Positions 24,992-34,339 of a stretch of DNA of 64,000 bases are shown here, one piece after another. Below the pieces are notes generated by a model. It did no database searches, was not told where the DNA came from, and was given only the letters and a program-made list of their open reading frames with translations. This DNA comes from an uncultured Planctomycetaceae bacterium (GTDB lineage Bacteria; Planctomycetota; Planctomycetia; Planctomycetales; Planctomycetaceae): NCBI GenBank assembly GCA_903896675.1, contig CAITYU010000422.1, positions 1 to 64,000 of the forward strand, written 5' to 3'. Each line of letters starts with the position of its first letter. Positions within the stretch are counted from its first letter, which is position 1. The translations under genes were made by a program, and so were the position numbers.

Positions 24992-25912
24992 TTATTGCAG
25001 CATCTGCCGTTCGAGATCCACTCCGGTCGCAAGGCTCCAGTCCCGCAGCAGTCGCCGAAAGACTGGTCCCTCGCCGGGGGGAATCCGGGTTTTGCAGCCA
25101 TCCACGGACAGCACGGGCAGCAGGCAGGACGGCGACGATGTCAGGAAGATCTCGTCCGCATCCTGCAGCTCGGACGGATTCACTCTGCGACGGGTAAATG
25201 GAATCCCGGCGTCGTGACACAGTCGCTCGACAAGTCGGCTGCTGAGGCTGTTCAGCACATCGCCGTCCGGGGTGGCCACGTGTTCGTTGCTGACGACACA
25301 AATGCTGGAGGTGCTGGTTTCGGCAACGCTCCCATTGCGATTCAGCAGCAGAGCGCGACTGCCCGGTGACTGCTGTTCGGCCGCATGGTCGGCCAGCCAC
25401 CAGTGCAGGCGATTACGAACCTTCAGCGATACTGGAAAGCAGTCTGCGGGGATTTGTCGCAGCCTCGAGACAGTGAGTCGGACTCCTGACACAAACGCGT
25501 TTCGCCACATTGCAAATGGCAGCGGATAGGTATGTACCACCGTTGTCGGCTGGCCGGCCGGACGGCCCAGATATGTGGAATTTTCTCCCGCCGTGGAAAA
25601 CATCACGACTCCCAGATCAGAGCCGTGCGGGAGTAATTGCAGGTTGTGTTGAATGATTTCAGTGGCAGCCTGCAGAAGCTGATGTTTTGCCGGAGTTGGA
25701 GGAAAATCCAGTTCCTGCAGTGCATGCAGCAGTCGTTCGATGTGCTGATCGGCGAACAGAAATCGTCCGCCGTAGGTGCGGCCGGCTTCCGTAACCGCCG
25801 CGCCCGCGACGACTCCAAGGTCCCACACCGGCAGTGCGGCATGACTCCATGGAACCAGTCGTCCGTTGATCCAGACGATGGGTTCTGCAGAAATCTGCTG
25901 CTGAGCTGACAT
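24992..25912 (-). CDS. Class IV aminotransferase
   Basis: 306 residues of the PLP-dependent fold-type IV family (branched-chain aminotransferase, D-amino-acid aminotransferase, aminodeoxychorismate lyase). Landmarks are the start (IVWINGRLVPWSHA), DQHIERLLHAL, the PLP-lysine region VSLKVRNRLH, and RNGSVAETSTSSICVV with the conserved Glu. The C-terminal DEIFLTSSPSCLLPV motif is usual. Which of the three activities applies cannot be decided; the pabC-like lyase role is possible given folate genes in the window but is not adjacent to them. ATG 25912 gives the normal N-terminus; an upstream start at 25981 would overlap the cytochrome biogenesis gene. It follows that gene by 16 bp. Confidence 0.9.
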   Translation of the reverse strand: MSAQQQISAEPIVWINGRLVPWSHAALPVWDLGVVAGAAVTEAGRTYGGRFLFADQHIERLLHALQELDFPPTPAKHQLLQAATEIIQHNLQLLPHGSDLGVVMFSTAGENSTYLGRPAGQPTTVVHTYPLPFAMWRNAFVSGVRLTVSRLRQIPADCFPVSLKVRNRLHWWLADHAAEQQSPGSRALLLNRNGSVAETSTSSICVVSNEHVATPDGDVLNSLSSRLVERLCHDAGIPFTRRRVNPSELQDADEIFLTSSPSCLLPVLSVDGCKTRIPPGEGPVFRRLLRDWSLATGVDLERQMLQ

Positions 25913-25928
25913 GGTACTCACGGTCTGA

Positions 25929-28900
25929 TTACTGCCATGCTGCGGCGGGCTTCGGTGGGGCTTTCTGTCGTCCGCTGCCAATCACGAGGAACAGGGCAAT
26001 CAGCGCCATCTGCACGGTGAAGAACATCGCCAGTGCATAAAGTCGACCCTCCGTAAAGCCGTAACTGTGCAGACCGGCTCGAAGTTCATTCACACCAAAC
26101 CACGACCAGGCCGTGACGATGTTACCGAACATGCTGAGCACACTGGTGCCGAAATCTCCCACCATCCTGTCCCAGCGAGCGTGCAGAATCACGGCGTTCC
26201 ACATGACGATCAGCATGGCTCCGTTTTCCTTCGGGTCCCAGCCCCAGAAACGGCCCCAGGAATCGTCGGCCCACAGGCCACCGAGAACGGTTCCAACAAG
26301 GCTGAAGAACAGAGCGAAGCAAAGTGTACCGTAAACCAGTCGTCCCACGTGCGGCAGCAGTGGCTGGCTGCGGGAATCCTTCACTGGACGCCCCAGCAGT
26401 CGTTCAAGCAGGTTAATGGTACACCAGGCAACACCGAGGAATCCGGCGGCGAAGGTGGCCGAGTATCCCAGAGTGATGCAGACGACGTGTGTGGCCAGCC
26501 AGAAGGCCGTATCCAGCACGGCCTGCATGACACCGATCGTGTCACCTTCATCCAATGCCAGATAATGCGCGATGACGAGGGCTGCTGACCCCGTGGAAGC
26601 TCCGACCAGACTGCCGATGCCATTCTTCAGGAACAGTTCCACGAAGAATGCCGCAATCACAACTCCCCAGCCAATGAAGATGGCTGACGAGTACAGGTTG
26701 GTGACGGGCGGTCGTCCGGAGATTTTCATCCGCAGCCACAGGGCAAACGTGTGTACGATGAACGACAGGACCAGCAGGAACAACGCAGATCGCTGCAGTG
26801 AACCATTCAGCGGGAACAGCCAGCCGACGAACACGATCAGGATGATCGGAACATACAGATAAATGGCCTTCCAGAAAGGTTCGAAGTAGTTGAACCATGC
26901 TTCCAGTTGCACCCGCTGCAGATCCACATGCGGCAGCGCGGCCTGTTTCAGCCACTGCTGGTAGGCGTCCAGTTTTGTATTGAAGGCAATGGCGTCACTG
27001 GCCTTCCATGCATTGAAGATGTCGCTGACAAATGCGGCGCTGTCATTGAAGGTTTTGCTGGCAGCGCCTCCGGGCATGACCTCTGCGGCGTGCTTCTGCA
27101 GATCGCTCCAGATCAGTCCGGCAATTTCCTGGTTGACCACATTCATCAGTGAATTTTCATCAGCGGACCCGGCCGCCTGCAGTCTGGTACGGATGGCATC
27201 CACACGGCGATCCTGCGGGGCATTCTGCTGCAGTTCCGAAATGACCTCGAACAGTTCGGCAGCGATACGCTGGCTGGCCAGTGCAGCGGCCTGCTCTTTT
27301 GTGACATTGGCAGCAATCTCCGCTCCGGTTTTTCCCGGTCCGGCGTCAGCAATCAGTTTCAGAACGCTGCTGAGGAACGGATCTTCGACTCGCTGCAGCG
27401 CATCCGCAGCGCGTTTGGCAACATCCGCAGTGCCGTCTGCGTCGGCGGCTTCACCGGGGGTGGGAGTGTTTTTGAGGATGTCCCAGGTACCTTTGACTGA
27501 AGTCTGCACCAGTTGCAGTGGTCGCACGTCGCGGATCCAGTCTGCGAACTGCTGACTGCTGGAGATTCCGGCATCCTGCAGTTGCTGATTGAGCTGCGCA
27601 AGACTGCTGGCCACGATGAAGGTTTCCCACGAATGCGTTTCATCATCCGTACCGGTTGGTACGGCCATGACCGCCTTGCTTTCTCCCAGACGCTGCAGGA
27701 TCCGCCAGACGGTGATGGAGCTTTCCAGCAGGTTATCCCCGGGCTGGCTCTGGAACACCTGAGCAACCTGGTTCAGGCGTCCCATGGTGTCGAACAGTGC
27801 TCCCACGCGACGCTCCAGTGTGGTCAGATCAAACTCGCGTTTCTCGCGGCGTTTCTCGTTGCCCTTCTGGAAGGCATTGTCAAGAGCCTGCAGGTTGGGA
27901 CGGATTTCGGCCAGCGAGTAGACGAATCCGGGCCGCTGTTTGAGTGACAGCAAAGCGAGCAGCTGGTCGTCGTTGATTTTGATGACGCGATGACGTTCAG
28001 CCAGTTCAGGCCGCAGAATCAGATCCAGCAGCCAGTGAATGGCCGGGGCCTTCCGCACCATCAATGGTCGCAGGCGTTCTTCAATGGCAGACTGCTCTTC
28101 ACCGGCGAACTCAGCCAGTGCTGTGATCCAGTCCGAATACGACCCCTGCAGGGTATTCAGTTTTTCGAAGTTCGCCCCACGGGCTTTTTCCGGCCACGCT
28201 TTCCGAACCGCATTCAGCAGCTTGTCGCGAACTGCGGCATCGTTCAGTTGCCATGCTTCGAGTTCGATTTCGAGGGTTGACTTATGTGATGTCATCAGGA
28301 GCAGGGTGCGGGCTACGGAATCGAGTGGCTGAGCACGACCATTCCAGGCCACCGGCAATTGTGCAGCAGCGTACAGATTGAATGTTCCCTCGACGGGCTC
28401 AGGGCTGCGAACACCGCGAGCCAGCCAGAGCACGCAGACGCCGGTCAGCAGGATCGGCAGCCAGATACGCAGCGCGGAGGCAATTGGTCCGGCACCCGGT
28501 TGCAGGGGCTCGACTTTCGCAGCAGTACCTGCAGCGGGGTTCCAGCGGGTTTCTGGCAGGGAGCCTGCCGGAACTGTGGCGTGGCGATCCAGCCGACCCA
28601 GAAATCTCATCAGTGTCTGGCCAAACTGAGCGAACATGCCAAAGGCCACCACCATACAGGCGATGTAGGGCAGCATCCAGCCACTGTTACGAACCACTGA
28701 GAGCGTGGACGCTTCCTGCCCGCTGGGCAGTGTCAGGTAATTGGACTGGTAGAAGGTTTCACCGCGATACCGCAGGGGATTGTTCATCCACAGTGTGAAG
28801 CGTTCGGTGCGATTGTCCTGAGTAATCTCGATGCTGGAGCGGAAATCGCGTGGAGTGGAGGACCCGACGTACGTGGTGCGACTGACGTCCAGCAGTTTGA

Positions 28901-30311
28901 CCGAGTATGGTTTGTAGTTTCGCTGAAATCGCAGATAGAAGTAGTAGTCCTTTTCACCGATGGTCGCTTTTTCCGCCAGTGTGGAGTTCAGCTCGCTGAC
29001 GTTCTGGGACACCAGCATGGATTTCAGCACCGAGCCGGATTGGCGATCGACCAGATCAATCAGTACGCTGCTTTGATCCATGGTGTCATCCATACCGGTG
29101 ACCGGGGGCAGTGGCTTCACGGCGGCAAACGAACCGAGTCCTTCGTCCAGCCGGGAATCGGCCGGCGTCAGAGCCCGCAGTTCGCTGTTGCGATAGAAGC
29201 GACGAACTGCGATATCGAACGGCAGATCGGGCAGCTCAATTTTCTGGTCCGCAGTGATACTGGCCTGGGGAGTCGCATTGGGTGACTTGTCCTCGGGTGC
29301 TGCATTTACCAGCAGTTTTTCCGGAACGACAACAACGTCATCCTTCCCATCGCTGAGGCGACTGATGATGGCCAGTTCGCGAACGCGGATATCACGCGCG
29401 TAGCTGGCTACTTCACCTTCGGTCAGCGACAGATTGGTTTCCTTGGCTACCAGTCCCACCTGCAGTTCGCTGATCATCAGCAGGGCCACACCAAAGTGCA
29501 GCAGAGCGATGCCGCCACGTTTTTCAAACAGCAGCATAGATCCCAGCAGCAGAATGACTGAGCAGGCCGAGCCCTTCATCAACTGCCACAGAATTCGCAT
29601 GGCGGACAGGTCAGGCTGAACCGCTGGGCCGCCGAAAAAGTAATACAAAAACGTTACCAGCAGCACAGCACCGATGCTGGCACGCAGCATTCGTCCTGAG
29701 AATGAGGCCTGCTTTGCCAGCACGGCAAAGACAATCCCGGCGACACCGGTAAGTCCGAGGATGGCCATCATCAGTTGCCAGATCTGACCGGGTGAAAGCA
29801 GAGTATTCCCGGTTTCAACTCCGGTCTGCATGTTGCCCGTGTAAACGGTGACCGCCATCACTACGAGGCCCAGTGTGACGAACACAATGCCGGCAATGAG
29901 CTTCAGTCCGCGAACTCGTACGCGGAAGGTCAGCGCATGAGCTGCCAGCAGATTGAACAGCATCAGCCAGCCAATGGTCCAGCCACCGGGAAACGGGATG
30001 TAGCGGAACTGGCCCAGACCGGCTGCCAGTTTCTCGCCGCGCTCGCCGAACATCGACGGGGGAAACAGATCCTGCACATCGATTTTCGCCACGTAGCAGC
30101 GGAAATAGTCGTCCATCACCTGCCAGACGTCGCGACGTGCCTGTGCGAGACTGCCGATGAAAACGATGACCATCCCCAGCAGAAACAGTACAACGGTCAG
30201 CTTCAGTGAAGCCAGTGCCGAGATGCAGCGGGTCAGCAGACTGTTGGCGTCGCGGGCGATCTGACGTGAATCAGGGCCGGTGACTCCGCCTGGAGCTGTC
30301 AGAACAGACAT
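25929..30311 (-). CDS. Cytochrome c biogenesis protein, giant ResB-CcsA fusion
   Basis: 1460 residues. The N-terminal part has ResB-like features: LASLKLTVVLFLLG at about 34-47, several membrane helices to about 290, then a large soluble domain and another helix near 555. The C-terminal 300 residues are CcsA-like, with the tryptophan-rich heme-handling WGWDPKENGAM motif at about 1358 and about eight helices. Fused CcsBA proteins export heme and ligate it to apocytochrome c in system II. This one has an extra extracytoplasmic region of roughly 500 residues (about 640-1130), largely helical and Gln/Ala-rich, between the halves. Standard fusions are near 900-1100 residues. It is flanked in the operon by a lipoprotein (70 bp upstream) and the aminotransferase. 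Confidence 0.92.
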   Translation of the reverse strand: MSVLTAPGGVTGPDSRQIARDANSLLTRCISALASLKLTVVLFLLGMVIVFIGSLAQARRDVWQVMDDYFRCYVAKIDVQDLFPPSMFGERGEKLAAGLGQFRYIPFPGGWTIGWLMLFNLLAAHALTFRVRVRGLKLIAGIVFVTLGLVVMAVTVYTGNMQTGVETGNTLLSPGQIWQLMMAILGLTGVAGIVFAVLAKQASFSGRMLRASIGAVLLVTFLYYFFGGPAVQPDLSAMRILWQLMKGSACSVILLLGSMLLFEKRGGIALLHFGVALLMISELQVGLVAKETNLSLTEGEVASYARDIRVRELAIISRLSDGKDDVVVVPEKLLVNAAPEDKSPNATPQASITADQKIELPDLPFDIAVRRFYRNSELRALTPADSRLDEGLGSFAAVKPLPPVTGMDDTMDQSSVLIDLVDRQSGSVLKSMLVSQNVSELNSTLAEKATIGEKDYYFYLRFQRNYKPYSVKLLDVSRTTYVGSSTPRDFRSSIEITQDNRTERFTLWMNNPLRYRGETFYQSNYLTLPSGQEASTLSVVRNSGWMLPYIACMVVAFGMFAQFGQTLMRFLGRLDRHATVPAGSLPETRWNPAAGTAAKVEPLQPGAGPIASALRIWLPILLTGVCVLWLARGVRSPEPVEGTFNLYAAAQLPVAWNGRAQPLDSVARTLLLMTSHKSTLEIELEAWQLNDAAVRDKLLNAVRKAWPEKARGANFEKLNTLQGSYSDWITALAEFAGEEQSAIEERLRPLMVRKAPAIHWLLDLILRPELAERHRVIKINDDQLLALLSLKQRPGFVYSLAEIRPNLQALDNAFQKGNEKRREKREFDLTTLERRVGALFDTMGRLNQVAQVFQSQPGDNLLESSITVWRILQRLGESKAVMAVPTGTDDETHSWETFIVASSLAQLNQQLQDAGISSSQQFADWIRDVRPLQLVQTSVKGTWDILKNTPTPGEAADADGTADVAKRAADALQRVEDPFLSSVLKLIADAGPGKTGAEIAANVTKEQAAALASQRIAAELFEVISELQQNAPQDRRVDAIRTRLQAAGSADENSLMNVVNQEIAGLIWSDLQKHAAEVMPGGAASKTFNDSAAFVSDIFNAWKASDAIAFNTKLDAYQQWLKQAALPHVDLQRVQLEAWFNYFEPFWKAIYLYVPIILIVFVGWLFPLNGSLQRSALFLLVLSFIVHTFALWLRMKISGRPPVTNLYSSAIFIGWGVVIAAFFVELFLKNGIGSLVGASTGSAALVIAHYLALDEGDTIGVMQAVLDTAFWLATHVVCITLGYSATFAAGFLGVAWCTINLLERLLGRPVKDSRSQPLLPHVGRLVYGTLCFALFFSLVGTVLGGLWADDSWGRFWGWDPKENGAMLIVMWNAVILHARWDRMVGDFGTSVLSMFGNIVTAWSWFGVNELRAGLHSYGFTEGRLYALAMFFTVQMALIALFLVIGSGRQKAPPKPAAAWQ

Positions 30312-30381
30312 GAGGGTACTCCTGAATCAGGCCGTGTGGCGAGGCCATACGGCTGAGAATGTTTGATGAGTCCTGCCGGCG

Positions 30382-30930
30382 TCAGCCGGAGCTCCACGAC
30401 TGACAGAAACTGCGGAACTGTTCCCTGAGTGATCCCACTTCCTCGTTACTGCCACGAAGTTTGACCACCCACAGCTTTTCCCTGTAGGTCAACAGCATGC
30501 CCAGAATGGTTTCGTTCGGCCCCTTCAGTTCAACCCACTGACCGGTCATCCCGGTGAGGGGCAGGGGTTCGACGGAGTTCATCAGCGCGGCGGGTGATTC
30601 CGGCTGCAATCCGATCTGTCCGCCCCAGCGAGTGACCTGTGGGGCAATTCCGGCAGTGGCAGGCAGATCACTGACTGTGATGCGTGTCCGCCCGGAGGGA
30701 CCAGCCAGCCACGCAAACTTGCTGAACTCGTCATTCTGAGCCGATTTCCATTCGCCAGGAACATTCCAGCTGAATGGAACCGACTGAAAACGGTCACGGA
30801 TCAGTTCGGAGGTCAGAAACTGCTGTTGCTCACTTTCCGCTGTGTAGCGGACCACCTGATCGGCCGAGTTGCAGCCGATCAGGACAGTGAACAGCAGGGC
30901 AGCGGGGATATGCGGTTGTCTGGGAGTCAT
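30382..30930 (-). CDS. Predicted lipoprotein in cytochrome biogenesis operon
   Basis: 182 residues from ATG 30930. The signal ends in TVLIGC, a lipobox, so the protein is probably a lipoprotein anchored outside the cytoplasm. The mature part (FSWNVPGEWKSAQN, WVELKGPNETILGMLL, FCQSW) resembles the PsbP-like/DUF-type 'predicted lipoprotein' beta fold that many planctomycete genes of this kind show, but I cannot name the family. It is 70 bp upstream of the giant ResB-CcsA gene and likely co-transcribed, hinting at a role in cytochrome c maturation. The longer frame from 31065 would bury the signal peptide. Confidence 0.75.
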   Translation of the reverse strand: MTPRQPHIPAALLFTVLIGCNSADQVVRYTAESEQQQFLTSELIRDRFQSVPFSWNVPGEWKSAQNDEFSKFAWLAGPSGRTRITVSDLPATAGIAPQVTRWGGQIGLQPESPAALMNSVEPLPLTGMTGQWVELKGPNETILGMLLTYREKLWVVKLRGSNEEVGSLREQFRSFCQSWSSG

Positions 30931-31338
30931 GGGGCAAGAGTGCCTGGAGGGAGGCGAATCCGGCGGCAGGAGTTCACACGGTGTTCCGCAGGAATTGTAG
31001 CATTCTGCTGCCGGTCGTCGCCACGACAAGGTCTGGATCTGCGGTTCCTGCCAGTAATCAACCATTCCCTTCCCGGTCGGGGGAATAACTCATACGGGAA
31101 CTTTGCGGATGTTCATTATTGGGGGGCGAATTTGACGGTCCTGCAGGATTTTCTGGGCGGTGGATCGGGTGTTCTGCATGGAACTCGGAGCTGGGGTCGC
31201 TCGGTTTACCGAGTCCGCTCGGTGGCAGACAGGCCCGGTTTCGGGTAACAATGATAGGGCAGGAGGGCATGCTGGCGTTCGGCTGCATGTCCGAGGGTGA
31301 TGGAAATCGAACGGATTGAGAGACAATTGGAGACGGGA
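30931..31338. other. Divergent intergenic region
   Basis: 408 bases between the lipoprotein gene and the cyclophilin gene. A GC-rich inverted repeat is visible, ATTCCC (31064-31069) with GGGAAT (31081-31086). ORFs here lack protein features. Promoters for both flanking genes are expected but not identified. Confidence 0.45.
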
Positions 31339-31941
31339 ATGAGAATTCTGGCTGCGGCTATGCTGCTGGTGTTTGGTGCGGGACTGGTGGAGGCTCAGGA
31401 AACAGCCAGGGCCACAAAGGCTCCGGAAAAATTCCGTGTGAAGTTTGAAACCAGCTGCGGGGACTTCACGGTAGAAGTGCAGCGTGAATGGGCACCGCTG
31501 GGGGCCGACCGGTTTCACGAACTGGTGCAGGCTGGTTTCTATGACGAGTGTCGATTCTTTCGGGTGGTGCCAGGATTTGTTGTGCAGTGGGGTATGAACG
31601 GAGATCCGGCTGTTTACGCGAAGTGGAAGGATCGGGAGATTAAAGACGACAAGGTAACGCAGAGCAATCGCGAGGGAATGATCACCTTTGCCTCCCGCGG
31701 CCCGAACACCCGCACCTGTCAGTTGTTCATCAACCTTGCGGACAATCAGCGTCTGGATGATCTGGGATTCGCCCCATTCGGCAAAGTGGTGGAGGGGCTG
31801 GATGTGGTGCAGAAGATCACTTCTGAGTACGGGCAGCGACCGCAGCAGCCACTGATTCAGGAAGAGGGCAATGCCTATCTGAAGAAGGAATTTCCGAAGA
31901 TGGACTACATCAAAAAGGCGACGGTGGTTCCGGCAGGCTGA
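31339..31941 (+). CDS. Exported cyclophilin-type peptidyl-prolyl isomerase
   Basis: 200 residues. A signal peptide (LAAAMLLVFGAGLVEA, cleavage after about residue 19) precedes a cyclophilin domain: FETSCGDFTVEVQREWAPL, HELVQAGFYDECRFFRVVPG, then GMITFASRGPNTRTCQLFIN with the catalytic-site Gln region, and FGKVVEGLDVV. It should assist proline isomerisation of proteins in the periplasm-like compartment. ATG 31339 is preceded by GGAGACGGG. A gene for an exported methyltransferase follows 64 bp downstream on the same strand. Confidence 0.92.
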   Translation: MRILAAAMLLVFGAGLVEAQETARATKAPEKFRVKFETSCGDFTVEVQREWAPLGADRFHELVQAGFYDECRFFRVVPGFVVQWGMNGDPAVYAKWKDREIKDDKVTQSNREGMITFASRGPNTRTCQLFINLADNQRLDDLGFAPFGKVVEGLDVVQKITSEYGQRPQQPLIQEEGNAYLKKEFPKMDYIKKATVVPAG

Positions 31942-32005
31942 ACGCCGTTTGTGCAGTGTGACTGAGTGTGACGGGTTGAGGGGCTGCAGCAGGGGGAATG
32001 GGGTG

Positions 32006-32794
32006 ATGAGCAGGGCATTTTTCCTGGTGTGCGTCAGCGTTTGCGGGGGATTGTTGCGGGCCGATGAGCCGGCGGCAGATCCGACGCAGGCAACTGCAGC
32101 AGCGGACCGCTATGAAACTCGTCGCATTCATGATCCCAACGGCATCGGCAAATTCTACATGGGCCGCGAGATTGCGCATGTGATGGGTTTCGCCGGTGCC
32201 GCGTGGCTCGAACGGTCAACGCGGGAGGAAGAGGAGCGTTTGACGCTGTTGATTCGTGCGCTGCGACTGAAGCCCGGCGATGTGGTGGCGGACATCGGGG
32301 CTGGCAGTGGAGTCATCTCCATGCTGATGGCGGAACCCATTCTGCCGGGCGGAAAAGTGCTGGCTGTGGATGTGCAGCAGGAGATGCTGGATCGGCTGAA
32401 GGCGTACTGTCAGCAGTTGGGAGTTGAAAATGTGGAACCCATCCGCGGGACTCAGAAACGCAGCGGTCTGAAACCGGCCAGTGTGGACATGGCCATCATG
32501 GTGGATGTGTACCATGAGTTTGAGTACCCGTATGAGATGCTGGCCGATATTTCGAAGGCGCTGAAGCCTGGTGGTCGGCTGGTGTTTGTGGAGTACCGCA
32601 AGGAGGATCCTGCGGTACCGATCAAAGAGGTCCACAAGATGACTCAGGCACAGGTTCGACTGGAGGCAGAGCAGCCGGAATTCGGTCTGTCGTGGCTGGA
32701 GACTGTGCATGTGCTGCCGATGCAGCATGTGATCATTTTCCGGAAGCAGGCAGCAGCGGAGTCCGGGCCGGCGGGTGGATCTGGTCAGCAGTAA
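32006..32794 (+). CDS. Class I SAM-dependent methyltransferase with signal peptide
   Basis: 262 residues. The N-terminus (SRAFFLVCVSVCGGLLRADEP) looks like a cleavable signal peptide. The methyltransferase fold starts at about residue 85: VVADIGAGSGVISMLMA (motif I), VLAVDVQQEMLDRL, MAIMVDVYHEF and LKPGGRLVFVEYR. The segment GREIAHVMGFAGAAWLER before it recurs in other bacterial homologues. An extracytoplasmic methyltransferase is unusual because SAM is cytosolic; either the leader is a membrane anchor facing in, or SAM reaches the compartment. ATG 32006 has AGGGGGAATGGGG upstream. It follows the cyclophilin gene by 64 bp. Confidence 0.85.
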   Translation: MSRAFFLVCVSVCGGLLRADEPAADPTQATAAADRYETRRIHDPNGIGKFYMGREIAHVMGFAGAAWLERSTREEEERLTLLIRALRLKPGDVVADIGAGSGVISMLMAEPILPGGKVLAVDVQQEMLDRLKAYCQQLGVENVEPIRGTQKRSGLKPASVDMAIMVDVYHEFEYPYEMLADISKALKPGGRLVFVEYRKEDPAVPIKEVHKMTQAQVRLEAEQPEFGLSWLETVHVLPMQHVIIFRKQAAAESGPAGGSGQQ

Positions 32795-32834
32795 CGGCGA
32801 CTGGCTGTCAGGCTTGACGCAACGGGCAAACAGG

Positions 32835-32892
32835 TAGCCCGGGCATTCCCGATGCCAAGGACAAAAACCGTAGCCTGGGCTTCAGCCCGGGC
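32835..32892. repeat. GC-rich palindromic element, possible terminator or REP-like
   Basis: After the methyltransferase gene there is a hairpin with arms GCCTGGGCT (32873-32881) and AGCCCGGGC (32884-32892), 9 bp with one G-T pair and a 2-nt loop. A second, related GTAGCCCGGGCA stretch lies at about 32834-32845. The sequence TAGCCTGGGCTTCAGCCCGG has the look of a dispersed extragenic palindrome. There is no T-run after it, so rho-independent termination is not certain. Confidence 0.5.
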
Positions 32893-33045
32893 AACTTACG
32901 CACCCCACCACCCCAAAAACACTGCGTTTTTCCACCAAAGGAAGTCCGTCTCACACTCCCATTCGACTTTTGTCCCACCCATCATTGCCGTCCGTGTTCA
33001 GTGGCTGGCATAAGCAGGTTTTTCGGCCGCTGGCGACTGCCTGGG

Positions 33046-33513
33046 TTACGACTGGGATTCCGTGCTGTTGGGCTCTTCTGTTGCCGGGGCAGTGGTGTTT
33101 TGTGGTTTCGCAGAGCGACTGTGGGGATTGAGTCGATCGAGGATTCCGTTGACGAAGGCGGCCGAGTTTTCTGAGCCGAATTCGCGGGCGATTTCGACGG
33201 CTTCATTGATGGCCACTGGGGCAGGAGTGCCCTCGTGCAGCATCTCATAGAGGCCCAGACGCAGGACATTTCGGTCGGTGATGGCCATGCGTTCCAGTCG
33301 CCAGTTGTGGGCGGTCTGGCGGATCTGCTGATCGAGTTTTGTGCGTTGCTGACGAATGCCGTCCAGGATGCGGCGGATGAAATTTCGAATCTGAGGGTCG
33401 CGAAATTCGAGGGCCGCGTGGCGATCGATCCGCTGAAGATCAGCTTCGGGGTTCTGGTCCAGCAGGAACAGCATCTGCAGGATAAAGCGACGGGCTTCGG
33501 AGCGACCGGACAT
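33046..33513 (-). CDS. nusB: Transcription antitermination factor NusB
   Basis: 155 residues. Family landmarks are RRFILQMLFLLDQNPEA, the paired arginine/helix region FIRRILDGI, WRLERMAITDRNVLRLGLYEML and INEAVEIAREFGSENSAAFVNGILDRL, all in normal order. NusB binds boxA RNA with NusE (S10) and supports antitermination of rRNA operons. The C-terminus has a polar extension of about 20 residues (NTTAPATEEPNSTESQS). No ribH or other usual partner is in view. The gene is followed by the palindromic region at 32835-32892. Confidence 0.95.
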   Translation of the reverse strand: MSGRSEARRFILQMLFLLDQNPEADLQRIDRHAALEFRDPQIRNFIRRILDGIRQQRTKLDQQIRQTAHNWRLERMAITDRNVLRLGLYEMLHEGTPAPVAINEAVEIAREFGSENSAAFVNGILDRLNPHSRSAKPQNTTAPATEEPNSTESQS

Positions 33514-33580
33514 TGTGGGCAGAATCCGCGGTATTGTCGGCAGGAACTGTGAATATCCGGCTTTTGGGCGGGGGGGATGT

Positions 33581-34063
33581 TCAGGGCGTCAATTGCAGGT
33601 CAATGACATTCTCGCCGCCGTCCGCATTCACGACGCCGAAAAGCCCTGAGGTAGCGGCGTCGGAGTACTTCGCGGGAAGGTTGGATTTAGGCTTTGGCAT
33701 GGTGTCCTGACCGATGCCTGGTGGCTGATATTCCGGGCTTTCCGTATCGGCAAGCGCCGGGGTTGTGGCCGGCGGTGGGATATCAACCACTTTGATGGAG
33801 TGTTTGCCTTCGACAGCCCCGTCATTGGCCGCGAATGTGGTCAGTTTGTAGACGCCTTCAGCATTGGTTTTGCCGAATGCCGCACGCTTTGATTCATCGT
33901 GGATGAAAGTCACGTCGGCGTTGGCAACGGGTTTGCCGCTGAGTGTGACTTTTCCCGTCACTTTGAATACCGGTGGGCGATTCAGTTTTTCGCTGCCACA
34001 GCCTGCCAGTGCGATGGTCAACGAGCAGGTGATGAGCAGGGTGAACGAGACAGAGCGATGCAT
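33581..34063 (-). CDS. Carboxypeptidase-regulatory-like lipoprotein
   Basis: 160 residues. The signal peptide ends in the lipobox LAGC (Cys about 22). The mature protein has the beta-sandwich signature VFKVTGKVTLSGKPVANADVTF and KTNAEGVYKLTTF and ends in NADGGENVIDLQL. It resembles the lipoprotein at 14533-15027 in layout but is not a close copy. It is transcribed divergently from the DUF1559 gene at 34340, whereas the other pair is co-directional. Probably an exported surface protein of unknown role. Confidence 0.85.
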   Translation of the reverse strand: MHRSVSFTLLITCSLTIALAGCGSEKLNRPPVFKVTGKVTLSGKPVANADVTFIHDESKRAAFGKTNAEGVYKLTTFAANDGAVEGKHSIKVVDIPPPATTPALADTESPEYQPPGIGQDTMPKPKSNLPAKYSDAATSGLFGVVNADGGENVIDLQLTP

Positions 34064-34339
34064 AGCCGGCCATCCTGGTTGAAATCACGAAGCCAAACGA
34101 ACGTGGTCAGGGAATTCGGGGGCGTTTTTGAGATGACCCCGCATGGTAGTCGGACGCTGGCTTTTATGCCAGCCTTCCAAAGCAGTCAAATTCGCCATTT
34201 TTGCTCAAATCCTGAGCAGAACAGAACCTTTCCGGCTTGCAGATGTTCAGTCTGCGTCATATTCTTGTGAAGGTCTGCGCTCGCGGTGACGCGATTTATT
34301 TCATTTTTATTGATTTCTCAGTTCGTGGAGGTTGCAGCT

